Of a stretch of 27,121 nucleotides of DNA, positions 7,307 to 15,309 are shown piece after piece; position 1 is the stretch's first letter; every line of letters starts with the position of its first letter. The notes beneath the pieces were generated by a model. It was not told where the DNA came from and did no database searches. It saw only the letters and a list, made by a program, of their open reading frames with translations. A program made the translations under genes and the position numbers. The DNA is from CAYTAU01 sp964442075. Lineage in GTDB: Bacteria > Bacteroidota > Bacteroidia > Bacteroidales > CAYTAU01. Location of the stretch: assembly GCA_964442075.1 (NCBI GenBank), contig CAYTWH010000045.1, forward strand, positions 1 to 27,121, in the 5' to 3' direction.

Positions 7307-10036
7307 ATGGAAAGAAAAAGCATTTCAGAGATTTTAAAATCCCGTATTCTTGTTCTTGATGGAGCAATGGGAACAATGGTACAAGAGTATAAACTTACTG
7401 AAGAAGATTTCAGAGGTGAAAAATTCAAAGATATTTCAATAAATCAGAAAGGAAACAATGATATTTTATCATTAACACAGCCCGATATAATTAAAGAAAT
7501 TCATAAAAAATATCTTGAAGCAGGTGCTGATATAATAGAAACAAACACCTTTAGTGCCAGCAGAATTTCAATGGAAGACTATGCGCTTACAGAACAGATT
7601 TACGAACTAAATTATCAGTCGGCTAAAATTGCAAGAGAAATTGCAGATGAATTTACACAGTTAAATCCTGATAAACCTCGTTTTGTAGCAGGCTCGATTG
7701 GTCCAACAAATAAATCTGCATCAATGTCACCCGATGTTAATAATCCCGGCTACAGAGCAGCATCTTATGATGATTTTTATAATTCTTATTATGAACAGAT
7801 ATTTGCATTAATAGAAGGCGGAGTTGATGTTTTACTTATTGAAACTGTTTTTGATACCCTAAATGCTAAAGCAGCTTTATTTGCCGCTAACGAGGCAATG
7901 AAAAAGCTTAACAAAAATATTCCTGTAATGCTTTCCGGAACTATTACCGATAAAAGCGGAAGAACTTTAAGCGGACAAACACCGGAAGCCTTTTTAAATT
8001 CATTATCACATGTTAAATTATTAAGTATTGGGTTTAATTGTGCCTTGGGAGCAGAACAAATGAAACCATATATTAAAGAATTATCAGAAAAAGCAAATAT
8101 CAACATTAGTGCATATCCAAATGCCGGACTTCCAAACGAATTTGGCGAGTACGATGAAACACCCGAAACAATGGGGCTTCATATTCAAAATATAGTTGAT
8201 GAACAAACTGTAAATATTATTGGTGGATGCTGCGGAACTACACCTGCACACATAAAACATTTTGCTGAAATTGCATTAAAAGGACAAATCCGGAAAATTC
8301 CCGAAATAAAAACTCAAACAAAATTAAGCGGACTGGAAAGCTTAACTATTAGTAAGGAAACTAATTTTATTAATATTGGAGAAAGAACAAATGTAGCCGG
8401 TTCTAAAAAGTTTGCAAGATTAATTAGAGAGAAAAAATACGAGGAAACACTTTCTATTGCACGCCAGCAAGTAGAAAACGGAGCACAAGTTATTGATGTT
8501 TGCTTTGACGATGCCATGCTTGATGCCGAAGCAGAAATGACTATTTTTCTAAATCTTCTTGCATCAGAACCTGAAATTTCAAGAGTTCCGGTAATGATAG
8601 ATTCATCAAAATGGGAAGTTATAGAAGCAGGTCTAAAATGTTTGCAGGGAAAAGGTATTGTTAACTCAATTAGTTTAAAAGAAGGTGAAGAAGCTTTTAT
8701 TGAAAAAGCAACAAAAATAAAGAACTATGGAGCTGCATTAGTTGTAATGGCTTTTGACGAACAAGGTCAGGCAACTTCATACAAAAGAAGAATTGAAGTA
8801 TGCAAAAAAGCTTATGATATACTAATCGAAAAAGTAAATTTTCCTCCTCAGGATATTATTTTTGACCCAAATATCCTGACTATTGCTACAGGAATGGAAG
8901 AACATAACAATTTTGCAGTTGATTATATAAACACAGTAAAATGGATAAAAGAAAATTTGCCACATGCTAAAACCAGTGGTGGAGTTAGCAATCTGTCATT
9001 TTCTTTTAGAGGCAATAATGTTGTACGTGAAGCAATGCATTCTGTTTTTCTTTATCATGCCATTAAAGCCGGTATGGATATGGCAATTGTAAATGCAGCG
9101 ATGTTACAGGTATATGACACCATTCCTCAAGATCTGCTGGAATTAACCGAAAATGTTGTTTTAAATAAACAAAATGATGCAACAGAAAAACTTATTGCTT
9201 TTGCAGAAAAGCTTATTAACAATACAGATGAACAAGAAAAGAAAATTGACGAATGGCGAACAAGATCGGTACAGGATAGATTAAGCTATGCTATTATTAA
9301 AGGAATTACCGATTACATTGACGATGATGTAGAAGAAGCCCGACAACATTTTGACAAAGCAATTGAGATAATAGAACAACCACTAATGAACGGCATGAAT
9401 AGAGTTGGAGAAATGTTTGGTGATGGAAAAATGTTTTTGCCACAAGTAGTAAAAAGTGCAAGAGTAATGAAAAAAGCCGTTGCCAAATTACTCCCGTATA
9501 TCAATGAAGAAAAAACAGAAAATGTATCCACTAAAAAGATTTTACTTGCCACCGTAAAAGGCGATGTTCACGATATTGGGAAAAACATTGTAGGTGTTGT
9601 TCTGGCATGTAATAATTTTGAAGTTATTGATATTGGTGTGATGGTTCCAACCGAAAAAATTGTTCAGACTGCCATTGATGAAAAAGTTGACCTTGTTGGA
9701 TTAAGTGGTTTAATAACCCCATCGCTCGACGAAATTGTTAATGTTGCAAAAGAATTTAAACAAAAGGGTTTAAATATTCCAATAATGGTAGGTGGAGCAA
9801 CTACATCGGAAGTACATACCGCCGTGATGATAGAGCCTTATTATACTGCACCAATAGTTCATGTTATTGATGCATCAAAAAGTGTTAGTGTATGTGCCGG
9901 CTTGCTTTCTGCAAATAGTGAAGAATATATTAAAACGCTAAAAGAACATAGTTTAAAAATTAGAAATGACTATGAAGCAAAATCTGACAAAAAAGAATAT
10001 GTTTCTTATACAGATGCTCAGAAGAATAAAGAGTAA
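7307..10036 (+). CDS. metH: Cobalamin-dependent methionine synthase, catalytic part lacking the activation domain
   Basis: This protein transfers a methyl group from methyltetrahydrofolate via cobalamin to homocysteine. From the chosen ATG it is 909 residues, against about 1,200 for full-length MetH. Order of domains: homocysteine/zinc domain (about 1-330) with zinc ligands C245 (GFNC) and C308-C309 (GGCCGTTP); pterin-binding domain (about 350-610, NIGERTNVAGSKKF); cobalamin cap (about 640-735); and cobalamin-binding domain (about 740-870) with D-x-H755-x-x-G for the lower axial histidine. The sequence stops in the linker after this domain. The missing reactivation domain is encoded by the next gene, 5 bases downstream in another frame. 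A consensus promoter precedes it. No cobalamin or SAM riboswitch was recognised in the short leader. Confidence 0.95.
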   Translation: MERKSISEILKSRILVLDGAMGTMVQEYKLTEEDFRGEKFKDISINQKGNNDILSLTQPDIIKEIHKKYLEAGADIIETNTFSASRISMEDYALTEQIYELNYQSAKIAREIADEFTQLNPDKPRFVAGSIGPTNKSASMSPDVNNPGYRAASYDDFYNSYYEQIFALIEGGVDVLLIETVFDTLNAKAALFAANEAMKKLNKNIPVMLSGTITDKSGRTLSGQTPEAFLNSLSHVKLLSIGFNCALGAEQMKPYIKELSEKANINISAYPNAGLPNEFGEYDETPETMGLHIQNIVDEQTVNIIGGCCGTTPAHIKHFAEIALKGQIRKIPEIKTQTKLSGLESLTISKETNFINIGERTNVAGSKKFARLIREKKYEETLSIARQQVENGAQVIDVCFDDAMLDAEAEMTIFLNLLASEPEISRVPVMIDSSKWEVIEAGLKCLQGKGIVNSISLKEGEEAFIEKATKIKNYGAALVVMAFDEQGQATSYKRRIEVCKKAYDILIEKVNFPPQDIIFDPNILTIATGMEEHNNFAVDYINTVKWIKENLPHAKTSGGVSNLSFSFRGNNVVREAMHSVFLYHAIKAGMDMAIVNAAMLQVYDTIPQDLLELTENVVLNKQNDATEKLIAFAEKLINNTDEQEKKIDEWRTRSVQDRLSYAIIKGITDYIDDDVEEARQHFDKAIEIIEQPLMNGMNRVGEMFGDGKMFLPQVVKSARVMKKAVAKLLPYINEEKTENVSTKKILLATVKGDVHDIGKNIVGVVLACNNFEVIDIGVMVPTEKIVQTAIDEKVDLVGLSGLITPSLDEIVNVAKEFKQKGLNIPIMVGGATTSEVHTAVMIEPYYTAPIVHVIDASKSVSVCAGLLSANSEEYIKTLKEHSLKIRNDYEAKSDKKEYVSYTDAQKNKE

Positions 10037-10041
10037 TTAGG

Positions 10042-10968
10042 ATGATAACATCTAAAAAACCAAATTTTACAGGTATTAAATCTTTTGATAATTATTTAAT
10101 TGAAGAAATAAGTAAGTTTATCAATTGGACAATGTTTTTTAAAGCCTGGAAACTTAATGGAATATATCCTCATATTTTTAACGATCCTGAAAAAGGACAA
10201 GAAGCAAAAAAACTATTTAGCGATGCACAAGATTTATTAGATCGTATTATTAAAGAAAAAACACTTAAAGCAAAAGCCGTTTTTGGCATTTTTCCTGCAA
10301 ATTCTATTGGCAATGATATTGAAATTTATTCTGAAATAAATAAAAACAATATCATCACAAAATTTCATTTTTTAAGAAATCAAGAAAAGAAAAAAGATAA
10401 TGAACCAAACCTTTGTTTATCAGATTTTATTATTGATAAAGGAAAAAATATTGACGATTATATAGGCTGTTTTGCGGCAACTACCGGATTGGGAATTGAA
10501 AAATACATAAAAGAATTTGAAGCAGATAACGACGATTATAATATAATTATGGTAAAAATTATTGCCGACAGGCTTGTTGAAGCATTTTCGGAATTATTAC
10601 ACTATAAAGTACGTACTGAATACTGGGGATACGAAGAAAATACAGAGCCAAACATTACTGAAATACTAAAAGGAAGATATACAGGCATACGCCCTGCTCC
10701 GGGATATTCGGCATGTCCTGAACATTCTGAAAAAAAAATTATTTTTGAGCTTTTACAAGCAGAAGAAAAAACAAATATCAGTTTAACGGAAAATTCTGCA
10801 ATGAACCCTGCAGCCTCGGTTTGTGGCTATTATTTTGCAAGCCCCAAAGCAAAATATTTTAATATTGGGAAAATTGGTGAAGACCAGCTTTTAGATTATG
10901 CCAAAAGAAAAAACATTAGTGTTAAAGAAGCCGAAAAATATTTAGCATTGAATTTGAATTATAAATAA
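10042..10968 (+). CDS. Separate methionine synthase activation-domain protein
   Basis: The 308 residues correspond to the C-terminal AdoMet-dependent reactivation domain of MetH. It begins in the linker (KKPNFTGIKSF), continues with INWTMFFKAWKLNGIYP and VFGIFPANSIGNDIEIY, and carries the AdoMet-binding signature IRPAPGYSACPEHSEK near residues 213-228. The end, MNPAASVCGYYFASPKAKYF then LDYAKRKNISVKEAEKYL, is family-typical. In full-length MetH this domain re-methylates cobalamin oxidised to cob(II)alamin, using AdoMet and flavodoxin. Here it must act in trans on the MetH encoded 5 bases upstream. The ATG at 10042 is the first start after an in-frame stop. Thermotoga is known to have a separately encoded domain of this kind. 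The domain looks intact, so this is better read as gene fission than decay. Confidence 0.92.
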   Translation: MITSKKPNFTGIKSFDNYLIEEISKFINWTMFFKAWKLNGIYPHIFNDPEKGQEAKKLFSDAQDLLDRIIKEKTLKAKAVFGIFPANSIGNDIEIYSEINKNNIITKFHFLRNQEKKKDNEPNLCLSDFIIDKGKNIDDYIGCFAATTGLGIEKYIKEFEADNDDYNIIMVKIIADRLVEAFSELLHYKVRTEYWGYEENTEPNITEILKGRYTGIRPAPGYSACPEHSEKKIIFELLQAEEKTNISLTENSAMNPAASVCGYYFASPKAKYFNIGKIGEDQLLDYAKRKNISVKEAEKYLALNLNYK

Positions 10969-11062
10969 AACCACTCCTAACTTTTCCAAAAGGGCATATT
11001 TAGTTAAAGATTTTGCAGAGGGCATTGAGCTCTCATTCTTTTCCCCGAACTGAAGGATGGGG
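10969..11062. repeat. Degenerate copies of the GC-rich palindromic repeat
   Basis: The first part (ACCACTCCTAAC then TTTTCCAAAAGGGCAT) resembles the start of the dispersed repeat family, with a weakened CC...GG stem. A second piece near 11039-11062 (TTCCCCGAACTGAAGGATGGGG) keeps CCCC...GGGG arms around a longer loop. It lies directly after the activation-domain stop codon, the same position relative to genes as the better copies. Confidence 0.4.
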
Positions 11063-11091
11063 ATACTGATTTTTTAATATTGCTTAAACTT

Positions 11092-11121
11092 CTGAAATCA
11101 ATTAGAAATTTTATAAATTTG
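11092..11121 (+). promoter_or_regulatory. Possible promoter of the M20 peptidase gene
   Basis: TAAATTTG (11114-11121) matches the -7 consensus TAnnTTTG and lies 37 bases before the ATG. Exactly 19 bases upstream is CTG (11092-11094), one base off the -33 TTG. Confidence 0.45.
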
Positions 11122-11158
11122 CAAGCATTAATTTTTAATATAAAAAATCATTAAAAAC

Positions 11159-12529
11159 ATGGATTACATAAAAAATTACATTGAAGAAAACAAAGAACGT
11201 TTTCTTGACGAGTTATTTGACTTAATTCGCATTCCGTCTATTAGTTCGTTATCAGACCATAAAAATGATATGGTAAAAACAGCAGAACATATAAAAGGCT
11301 CACTAATTGAAGCCGGTGCTGACAAAGCTCTTGTTTTTCAAACGGAAGGAAATCCTGTTGTATATGGCGAAAAAATAATTGATGCAAATTTGCCAACTGT
11401 TTTGGTTTACGGACATTACGATGTTATGCCAGTTGACCCTCTTGAACTTTGGAACACAAAACCTTTTGAACCCATTGTTAAAGATGGTAAAATATGGGCA
11501 CGTGGTGCTGATGATGACAAAGGACAAGCATTTATGCACATTAAAGCATTTGAATTGCTTGTTAAAACAAACAATTTACCTTGCAATATTAAATTTATGA
11601 TTGAAGGTGAAGAAGAAATTGGTTCTCCAAGTTTGGGAAAATGGTGTGCTGATAACAAACCAATGCTTGCTGCTGATATTATTCTTGTTTCAGATACCGG
11701 AATGATATCAGAAGATATTCCTTCTATTACTACAGGTTTACGTGGATTATCGTATTGGGAAGTTGAAGTTACAGGTCCTAGTCGTGATCTACACTCAGGA
11801 TTATTTGGTGGTGCTGTTGCAAATCCAATAAATGTACTTTCCAAATTAATAGCCGAAATGGTAGACGAAAATGGCAAAATAACAATGCCCGGATTTTACG
11901 ATGATGTTATTGAGGTTTCTGATGAAGAAAGAAAACTTATGGCAGAAGCACCATTTAACAAAGAAGAATACAAAAAAGCTATTGACGTAGTGGAATTGAG
12001 TGGAGAAAAAGGCTTTTCAACAAACGAAAGAACAGGAATAAGACCATCGTTTGATGTTTGTGGAATTTGGGGTGGATATACAGGCGAAGGTGCAAAAACA
12101 GTATTGCCTTCAAAAGCTTATGCTAAAGTTTCCACAAGATTAGTCCCAAATCAGGATAATAAAAAAATTGCCGAAATGTTTAAAGTACATTTTGAAGCTA
12201 TTGCTCCTAAAAATGTAAAAGTAAATGTTACAAGTTTACATGGTGGACAAGGCTATGTTTGCCCTATTGATATTCCTGCATATAGAGCAGCAGAAAAATC
12301 TTATACCGATGTTTATGGTATTAAGCCTGTTCCTGTACGTAGCGGTGGTAGTATTCCAATTATTTCTACTTTTGAACAAGTGCTTGGTATAAAATCAGTA
12401 TTAATGGGATTTGGACTTGAAGATGATGCTATTCATTCTCCTAACGAGAACTATCCACTAAAACAATTTTATAACGGTATTGAAACTATTTCTCATTTCT
12501 ATAAGCATTTTGTTGAGGAAATGAAGTAA
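11159..12529 (+). CDS. M20 family metallopeptidase, probable cytosolic dipeptidase
   Basis: The 456-residue protein is of typical length for M20 dipeptidases related to carnosinase/CNDP2. Metal and catalytic motifs are in order: H86-x-D88 in YGHYDVMP, the bridging aspartate in RGADDDKG (about D119), the catalytic/metal glutamates in EGEEEIGS (151-153), D179 in LVSDTG, the dimerisation-lid histidine in LHSG (212), and a last metal histidine in DDAIHSPNE near the C-terminus. No signal peptide is present, so it should hydrolyse dipeptides in the cytoplasm using two zinc or manganese ions. It appears monocistronic: its own possible promoter lies upstream, and a palindromic repeat plus a strong terminator follow. 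Exact peptide preference cannot be read from sequence. Confidence 0.92.
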   Translation: MDYIKNYIEENKERFLDELFDLIRIPSISSLSDHKNDMVKTAEHIKGSLIEAGADKALVFQTEGNPVVYGEKIIDANLPTVLVYGHYDVMPVDPLELWNTKPFEPIVKDGKIWARGADDDKGQAFMHIKAFELLVKTNNLPCNIKFMIEGEEEIGSPSLGKWCADNKPMLAADIILVSDTGMISEDIPSITTGLRGLSYWEVEVTGPSRDLHSGLFGGAVANPINVLSKLIAEMVDENGKITMPGFYDDVIEVSDEERKLMAEAPFNKEEYKKAIDVVELSGEKGFSTNERTGIRPSFDVCGIWGGYTGEGAKTVLPSKAYAKVSTRLVPNQDNKKIAEMFKVHFEAIAPKNVKVNVTSLHGGQGYVCPIDIPAYRAAEKSYTDVYGIKPVPVRSGGSIPIISTFEQVLGIKSVLMGFGLEDDAIHSPNENYPLKQFYNGIETISHFYKHFVEEMK

Positions 12530-12537
12530 GAAAAAGA

Positions 12538-12568
12538 AGCCCCACCTAACCTCCCCAAAGGGGAGGAA
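12538..12568. repeat. Dispersed GC-rich palindromic repeat, copy 2
   Basis: This is the cleanest copy: AGCCCCACCTAAC followed by the perfect hairpin CTCCCC-AAA-GGGGAG (12551-12565) and GAA. It starts 8 bases after the M20 stop codon. No T-run follows. The true terminator is a separate stem 25 bases further on. Confidence 0.8.
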
Positions 12569-12592
12569 AATGAAATAGGGAACACTTCTACA

Positions 12593-12626
12593 AACATCCG
12601 ATGTCTTAAAGATATCGGATGTTTTT
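12593..12626 (+). terminator. Rho-independent terminator after the M20 peptidase gene
   Basis: AACATCCGATGTC (12593-12605) pairs with GATATCGGATGTT (12611-12623) through a 13-bp stem with a single G-U wobble and a TTAAA loop. The stem runs into TTTTT (12622-12626). It is the only convincing intrinsic terminator found in the window. Confidence 0.85.
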
Positions 12627-12639
12627 GTAATAATAAAGC

Positions 12640-12790
12640 AAGTTAATATTTCGTGCCTACAGCACTTTGTTTTTCTTAGTATTTGTTTTTTATCAATATT
12701 TAGGACTTAGTTTTAAATTAAGTTGAGCAGGGTTATAAACCTTTAATATAAAGAGGCAAACATACGATAGCAATGGATTGTGGTTAACAC
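12640..12790. repeat. Intergenic DNA with degenerate REP-like hairpins
   Basis: The 331-base gap 12530-12860 has no gene. Besides repeat copy 2 and the terminator it holds a short hairpin TTTCGTGCCTACAGCACTTT (GTGC/GCAC) and GGTTATAAACC, a palindrome-like block. The second resembles the CGGATTATAAAATCCG block at 27010. Both look like decayed REP-type intergenic elements. No transposase or longer ORF is present. Confidence 0.4.
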
Positions 12791-12824
12791 AAAAATAATT
12801 TTATTATAATTCAATTATTTGTTT

Positions 12825-12832
12825 TATCTTTA
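12825..12832 (+). promoter_or_regulatory. Possible -7 element of the three-gene operon
   Basis: TATCTTTA is one base from TAnnTTTG and ends 28 bases before the ATG at 12861. No TTG lies 19 bases upstream. This is the only promoter-like sequence near the operon start. Confidence 0.35.
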
Positions 12833-12860
12833 TCGTCTAAATTAATTATTAGGTGTAATT

Positions 12861-13565
12861 ATGAAAATGGATGCATTGACAACAGCTTTTCAATTCGAAA
12901 TACGCTACAATCATATTTTGAATTTTTCTCAAATTGCAAGAAAAATATTATCCCCTTTTGTCCGTTTAGCTAAGAGTATTAGAGTAGAGAATCAAAATAC
13001 TCTTGAAGAACGTATAATATTAAATTTTGAAGATGAAGACTATTTAATTATTGTTGGTTGGGATAGATTATTAATCAAAGGACAAGGTGATTTGAGTATT
13101 TATACATCTAAAAATTCACCTATTGAAACTCCTTTTTTTAGTATTTTAGAACGAGTTCAAGAACTAGAAGAGTTTGGTTCAATTCTCAATATATTGTTTG
13201 CCGCGAATTACATTAAAAAAATAAAAATTAAAGAAGAGAATTTAGTAGAAAATATTTTTGCTAAAACTGTGCAAGATGGAGTTTCTAAAATAATGAAGAA
13301 AAATACTGATTTTGCAATAAATATAGTAAATAAAGAAAGTGGGGATGAGAAAATAATTCTTTATGGACCTTATTCTGGAACTGAAGAATTGAAGAGAAGA
13401 CCTATTACTCCTGTTAATTTGGATAATTTAAAAGATACAGGCTTTTTTGGTGCAATGTTGGAATATAAGCATCTTAAAATTACCAACAAAATAGGTTTTA
13501 AAGAGTTTATAGAAATGACTAAAATTTCAAATAAAATTAAAGAAGAGGTATGGAAGACTTTGTAG
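12861..13565 (+). CDS. Uncharacterised protein, first gene of a three-gene overlapping operon
   Basis: This 234-residue protein is not confidently recognised. It has no signal peptide and no membrane segment, so it is predicted cytosolic, with mixed alpha/beta character. Near the N-terminus is FQFEIRY, and later come alternating strands (RIILNFEDEDYLIIVGWDRLLI), a helix-strand unit (FFSILERVQELEEFGSILNILFAANYIKKI), and a helical, basic C-terminus (GFKEFIEMTKISNKIKEEVWKTL). The order loosely recalls the sporadically distributed TIGR04255 family, but this is a weak impression and not a call. Its stop codon overlaps the next gene by 16 bases, so the three products are probably made together. An alternative start is the ATG two codons later (12867). 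No catalytic residues can be named. Confidence 0.75.
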   Translation: MKMDALTTAFQFEIRYNHILNFSQIARKILSPFVRLAKSIRVENQNTLEERIILNFEDEDYLIIVGWDRLLIKGQGDLSIYTSKNSPIETPFFSILERVQELEEFGSILNILFAANYIKKIKIKEENLVENIFAKTVQDGVSKIMKKNTDFAINIVNKESGDEKIILYGPYSGTEELKRRPITPVNLDNLKDTGFFGAMLEYKHLKITNKIGFKEFIEMTKISNKIKEEVWKTL

Positions 13566-14089
13566 AAACTATAGAATATAAAACTACAGAATTTGAAGAT
13601 TTTATTTCTACTCCTGAAGAGAAGAAAGATATTGCTATTTCTGTATCTAAAATTAATCCAAGTTCGGAAGAATCAACAAAGATTAATACTCCTTTAAAAG
13701 AATCGAATTCTTCACTTGAAGATTCTGGAAGATTTCTTAAAAATATTTTTGACAAAAGAAATGTTATACTGAATGAGAAATGGGAAGTGTCTGAAAACGT
13801 TCAAGGGAAAATTTTTTCAGTTAATGAATCGGATGTACATGTAGATTGTTTGGTAGATGTTGAATCAAAAACTTTTCAACACCGTGCTTTTCCTGTTAAT
13901 CTATTCAAACATATTGACAGGTTATCACAGGATAAAATGGTAGTTATTAAAACAAGAATGAAAGCTGGGACTATACGTGTTGATGTATATTCAGGAGAAG
14001 GAATCGTTAATGAAAAACTTTTCAAACAAAAAGATAATTGGGATTCTTTAGCTGGAAGTGGACTTGATGACAAATTAACAAAGTGGTAA
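13550..14089 (+). CDS. Uncharacterised protein with acidic linker and beta-rich domain
   Basis: The 179 residues fall into two parts. Residues 1-60 are rich in Glu, Ser, Thr and Lys (for example TPEEKKDIAISVSKINPSSEES) and look disordered. From about residue 70 a compact beta-rich domain follows (WEVSENVQGKIFSVNESDVH, CLVDVES, KMVVIKTRMKAGTIRVDVYSG), resembling a small barrel. It overlaps the upstream gene by 16 bases and the downstream hydrolase gene by 7 bases, on alternating frames, the pattern of translational coupling. An adaptor or binding subunit that bridges the first and third proteins would fit the layout, but that is inference. No family recognised. Confidence 0.75.
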   Translation: MEDFVETIEYKTTEFEDFISTPEEKKDIAISVSKINPSSEESTKINTPLKESNSSLEDSGRFLKNIFDKRNVILNEKWEVSENVQGKIFSVNESDVHVDCLVDVESKTFQHRAFPVNLFKHIDRLSQDKMVVIKTRMKAGTIRVDVYSGEGIVNEKLFKQKDNWDSLAGSGLDDKLTKW

Positions 14090-15090
14090 AGTTAACATTT
14101 AAAAATGTAGGTCAAGGTGATTCCATATTACTGGAATGGGTTTCAAATGACAAACCGAAAATAGCAATAATAGATTGCAATTTGTATCAAAAAACAAATC
14201 CAATCCTAAATTATATAATACAACAAGAGATAAAAGAAATCGAATTTATTATTCTATCTCATCCACATACAGATCATTTTTCAGGGTTTTACGAATTATT
14301 AGATTATTGTAGAAATAACCAAATTGTTATAAATAGATTCTTGCACACATCTATGGTAACTATGGATTTCTTAAAATCTGCAACTAAAAGTTTGGTAGCA
14401 GATGAAGAGTTATTTAACCTATTTAGTCTCCTAAAAATAATGAGAGACAATAAAGAAATCTCAATACATGCAATTGATGATAATCCGAATTTAATTATAC
14501 CATTAGGAAAAGGTTATAATATGGAAATATTATCTCCTTCTTCGACTGAATTTGATAAATACATAAGGGGAGTTAAATTCCCATTTGATGAAGAAGAGGG
14601 AACAAATAATCCAAATGCAAACTGGTTATCAACTATATTAAAAATTTACAATAATGAAACTTGTATTATATTAACTTCTGATGCTGAATCGACATCTTTA
14701 ACAAGGATAGGTAAAAAGAATAGTGGACGCATAGGAAATGATAAAATGGTTATGGCTCAGATTCCTCATCATGGTTCAAAAGGGAATTTGAATAAAACAT
14801 TTTGGCAAATGAGAAAACGAAATAAACATACTCCAGTAATCATATCTGTTGGAGAAAATAGCTATAATCATCCATCATCTGAAGTTATTATTTTTTTCGA
14901 TAAAACTGCAAATTATGAAATAATAAGTACTAATATGATAGGAGCATTATCAAAAAGAAGTGCAAAGACAAAACTTGTTGTACAAATGTTAGACATTGTA
15001 AGTACTGATATTTCCGCAAAAATAAGTAGAAAATCCAATGGTGATAAAATGTTTGTTTTTAATGGAACAACTTGTTCAATGGAACCCTAA
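14083..15090 (+). CDS. ComEC-like metallo-beta-lactamase-fold hydrolase
   Basis: The 335-residue protein is a soluble, stand-alone MBL-fold enzyme of the type seen in the C-terminal domain of ComEC/Rec2. The opening strand KNVGQGDSILLEW is diagnostic. The metal-binding set is D31, H60-P-H62-T-D64-H65 (SHPHTDH), D200 (LTSDAES) and H229-H230 in IPHHGSKGN, with a late H263 in YNHPSSE. Family members are nucleases or phosphodiesterases, so nucleic acid or a nucleotide is a likely substrate class. No membrane helices or DNA-uptake domains are attached. The start is GTG at 14083, overlapping the previous gene by 7 bases. It is required because the first beta-strand begins at residue 3 and no ATG is available. 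The last roughly 60 residues show no clear match to the fold. Confidence 0.88.
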   Translation: MVKLTFKNVGQGDSILLEWVSNDKPKIAIIDCNLYQKTNPILNYIIQQEIKEIEFIILSHPHTDHFSGFYELLDYCRNNQIVINRFLHTSMVTMDFLKSATKSLVADEELFNLFSLLKIMRDNKEISIHAIDDNPNLIIPLGKGYNMEILSPSSTEFDKYIRGVKFPFDEEEGTNNPNANWLSTILKIYNNETCIILTSDAESTSLTRIGKKNSGRIGNDKMVMAQIPHHGSKGNLNKTFWQMRKRNKHTPVIISVGENSYNHPSSEVIIFFDKTANYEIISTNMIGALSKRSAKTKLVVQMLDIVSTDISAKISRKSNGDKMFVFNGTTCSMEP

Positions 15091-15196
15091 AGGATAGTGT
15101 TATGAATTGCCGATTATGTAAATTTTCTCTATCAATCTATACAAAGGTTAAAACGGACTAAAATCAATCTAAATTTGCACGTCTATACCTTTTGTC

Positions 15197-15301
15197 TTAC
15201 TCCGTCTTCCCCAGCTTCACATCCCAACGATAGCCTTTATTTTTAATTATTTCAATATCTATTGTAAGAGTGTTGTAGCCGGGTTTTTCAAAAAATGTCA
15301 G
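15197..15301 (-). pseudogene. C-terminal fragment of an unidentified gene
   Basis: Reading leftward from 15301 there is an open stretch of about 34 codons ending in TAA (15199-15197). It contains TFFEKPGYNTLTIDIEI followed by KGYRWDVKLGKTE, which looks like the natural end of a folded protein. Its 5' side runs at once into an in-frame stop and then into the 21-bp tandem array, so no start or upstream coding remains. The parent protein is not recognised. It could be chance, but the composition and clean ending favour a real remnant. Confidence 0.4.
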
Positions 15302-15309
15302 TATATTTG

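Noticed and set aside
10020..10045. Recent frameshift breaking a full-length methionine synthase
   Set aside because: A single indel does not rebuild the usual linker, and both halves have intact domains and a proper stop and start 5 bases apart. A sequencing error cannot be fully excluded without reads.
12551..12565. CTCCCC/GGGGAG hairpin as a Rho-independent terminator
   Set aside because: No T-run follows, and a proper stem with T-run lies at 12593-12626. Other copies of the same hairpin are also found upstream of genes.
13537..14073. Leftward frames within the three-gene operon
   Set aside because: They are antisense to overlapping rightward genes, one of which is followed by a clear MBL-fold enzyme in the same operon.
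15101..15160. 19-codon frame starting MNCRLC after the MBL gene
   Set aside because: Very short, no conserved features and no ribosome-binding or promoter context.
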